Shown here: positions 62,491 through 64,000 of the stretch, one piece after another
Numbering within the stretch: position 1 is the first letter of the stretch
Layout: every line of letters starts with the position of its first letter
NCBI GenBank assembly: GCA_907164885.2
Contig: OU015492.1
Coordinates: 200,020,120 to 200,084,119, forward strand
Direction of reading: 5' to 3'
From: Dolomedes plantarius
Lineage: Eukaryota; Arthropoda; Arachnida; Araneae; Dolomedidae
DNA: 64,000 nt
Program-made: the position numbers and the translations under genes
Notes under the pieces: model-generated
The model's database searches: none
Told to the model about the DNA's origin: nothing
What the model saw: only the letters and a program-made list of their open reading frames with translations

Positions 62491-63063
62491 GAAAAATGAT
62501 TGTCGGTCGTTCTCCACGGTGATAAGTAGACAGTTTACTAGGTGAAGGATAGTTGACAGTGAACTAAATTTGCACACAGCTGTGTTACACATATATGTAC
62601 ATTTTTGAAATATATATATATATATAATTGAATTTAATCAATAAATAAAAAATGCATGTATTAGTATAGAATACATCTAGTTTGAAAAGTTATATAAATG
62701 TAAATATATTCATAATCGCGTACATCTGTCTATTCTACTCAGCTTTCCATGTTTACAGTAGGTAGTAGAAATTGACGAGAGACAGGATTTCACATATCAT
62801 AAGGTGCATGGATTATTCTGTACGAAAATCTATCATGAATAAATACATGTATGTAATAAGTTGATATATTTTACTCAAAATTGCATCGAATACCAGGAAA
62901 TCTCTACTCATATTTTATTTATTTTTTAGACCATGGAATAAATACTTATATATTTCCAGTCACAACAGTTACAAATGTGTTCGTATCATGCATTCATAGA
63001 AATCGGCTTATAATGCATAATATGAATATGTATTTCATGTTTATGCCTGTTATATGCATTACG

Positions 63064-63064
<1 letters not shown>
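62491..63064. other. Non-coding stretch, no gene seen
   Basis: AT-rich, with a short TA tract near 62610. No gene supported. Confidence 0.4.
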
Positions 63065-63122
<58 letters not shown>

Positions 63123-63182
63123 GTGTGTGTTTGTTTGTTTGTGTGTGTGTGTGTGTCTGTCTGTGTGTGTGTCTGTGTGTGT
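63065..63182. repeat. (TA)n-(TG)n compound microsatellite
   Basis: TA repeats to about 63106, then TG repeats with TTTG and TCTG interruptions. Confidence 0.95.
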
Positions 63183-63673
63183 ATAACATTCACAAGATAT
63201 TTTATTATTAATAAATGGATATTAATATTTCTGGTGTGTTTAGAATAGCAACTAATCGAACCATGGAATCAACGTTCAGCGATGGGAATATCAGCCATGG
63301 GAAGTGGACGTTAATTACATATCCGTGTTACTGTGAAGTAGTTAGAACTTTACAAGACAATGTCACGGCGTGACTTTATGTGAAGCCCCCTTGACATGTT
63401 TTATGAAAGGTTACTTGATGATTGGCGGAGCAATGACTTAACAGCGAAATCACAATGGAGAGTCATTTGACGGTCCCAAAGAGCCTAGATAATGCGATCA
63501 TTCTGACTAGTGAGGCTCGTTTTCAAATGCGGATGCACTTGTCGTTTCTAGACTTTCTACCGAATGTGAATTTCAGGACAAAGAACTCCTTGCAGACACC
63601 AGACGAGAAGTGGTCAACATATGCTGACAGTCGTGCTAACTGACACCGTAAGACTACTGGCCATTCATTTAAG

Positions 63674-63790
63674 GAGGCACCATATAGGCTGCCAGCACTA
63701 TCCCCTGCAAGTGGGTCTCGTAATTTAGAACCGAGTCGAGTGACGAGACCGGAGCACTTGACCCCGCACCTCCAGAGGTAAATTTAATGC
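63674..63790 (-). repeat. SINE-related fragment sharing the 47.4-kb 3' end
   Basis: GGCACCATATAGGCTGCCAG then CACTATCCCCT matches the 3' end of the SINE at 47361-47512. Farther in, the sequence differs (GGTGCGGGGTCAAGTGCTCC on the minus strand, a weak B-box-like stretch), so this may be a related subfamily or a decayed copy. Confidence 0.5.
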
Positions 63791-64000
63791 TGCGTTTGCA
63801 TTCATACTTTGCACTGTGCTCTGCTCTGCCTTGGGGAAGCCAGTGATTTATGTTCACTGCGTACTCTGTATATGCGTGGATTGCCTCCTCTTTCGGTCCT
63901 GCTACAGAGCATCAAAGATCCCGGGGTCCCGGGGGTCAAATGGCGTCAATGGGGGCGGGGAACACGGCGTGTAGGGTTACCGTGACTAATGTGATGACAT

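Overview
The window is AT-rich animal nuclear DNA, most likely from an arthropod and probably a spider. This rests on the gene content (an arthropod lachesin/DIP-type immunoglobulin gene with phase-1 introns, and a Jupiter-family protein) and on a very high load of Tc1/mariner, piggyBac, hAT, pogo-like and Helitron-like elements among long (TA)n tracts. The species is inferred, not shown. There is no operon structure and no sign of bacterial or organelle DNA.

Host genes are few. At 8.3-8.9 kb (+) an intronless 189-codon ORF encodes a Jupiter/HN1-like protein and is followed by AATAAA. At 17.0-22.3 kb (-) three exons with matching phase-1 splice sites encode the second and third Ig domains of a lachesin/DIP-like cell-adhesion protein; one of them (19065-19193) is a short exon found only by reading the minus strand. 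Its other exons lie outside the window or were not found.

The rest is mainly mobile DNA. 0-1.8 kb: two converging Helitron-like copies. 4.1, 16.1 and 40.9 kb: three copies of one dispersed TA-containing repeat. 6.7-7.8 kb: three related MITEs. 9.5 kb: a long-TIR MITE. 13.3, 19.7, 22.8, 25.3 and 41.2 kb: pogo-like MITEs at TA targets. 20.7 kb: a deleted mariner. 23.8-24.7 kb: a candidate solo LTR. 28.7-30.6 kb: a piggyBac element with TTAA duplications and an internally deleted transposase. 33.7-34.4 kb: two opposed mariner fragments. 35.6-36.9 kb: a decayed Tc1-like element with DD36E spacing. 37.3-37.8 kb: a hAT remnant split by a piggyBac-type MITE. 39.3-40.7 kb: a Tc1 element with an uninterrupted transposase ORF. 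42.3-42.9 kb: a hAT MITE with an exact 8-bp duplication. 43.0-47.5 kb: two LINE 3' fragments and a tRNA-derived SINE. 50.4-53.6 kb: a Helitron-like element split by a second one that carries a tandem array. 54.7-55.4 kb: a 367-bp tandem duplication. 57-62.5 kb: decayed Tc1, hAT and mariner elements and a TIR element.

No wholly new system with a demonstrable function was found. The most informative structures are the nested Helitron-like elements, the nested insertions that let old target sites be rebuilt, the unusual loop in the Ig gene, and the intact Tc1 ORF.
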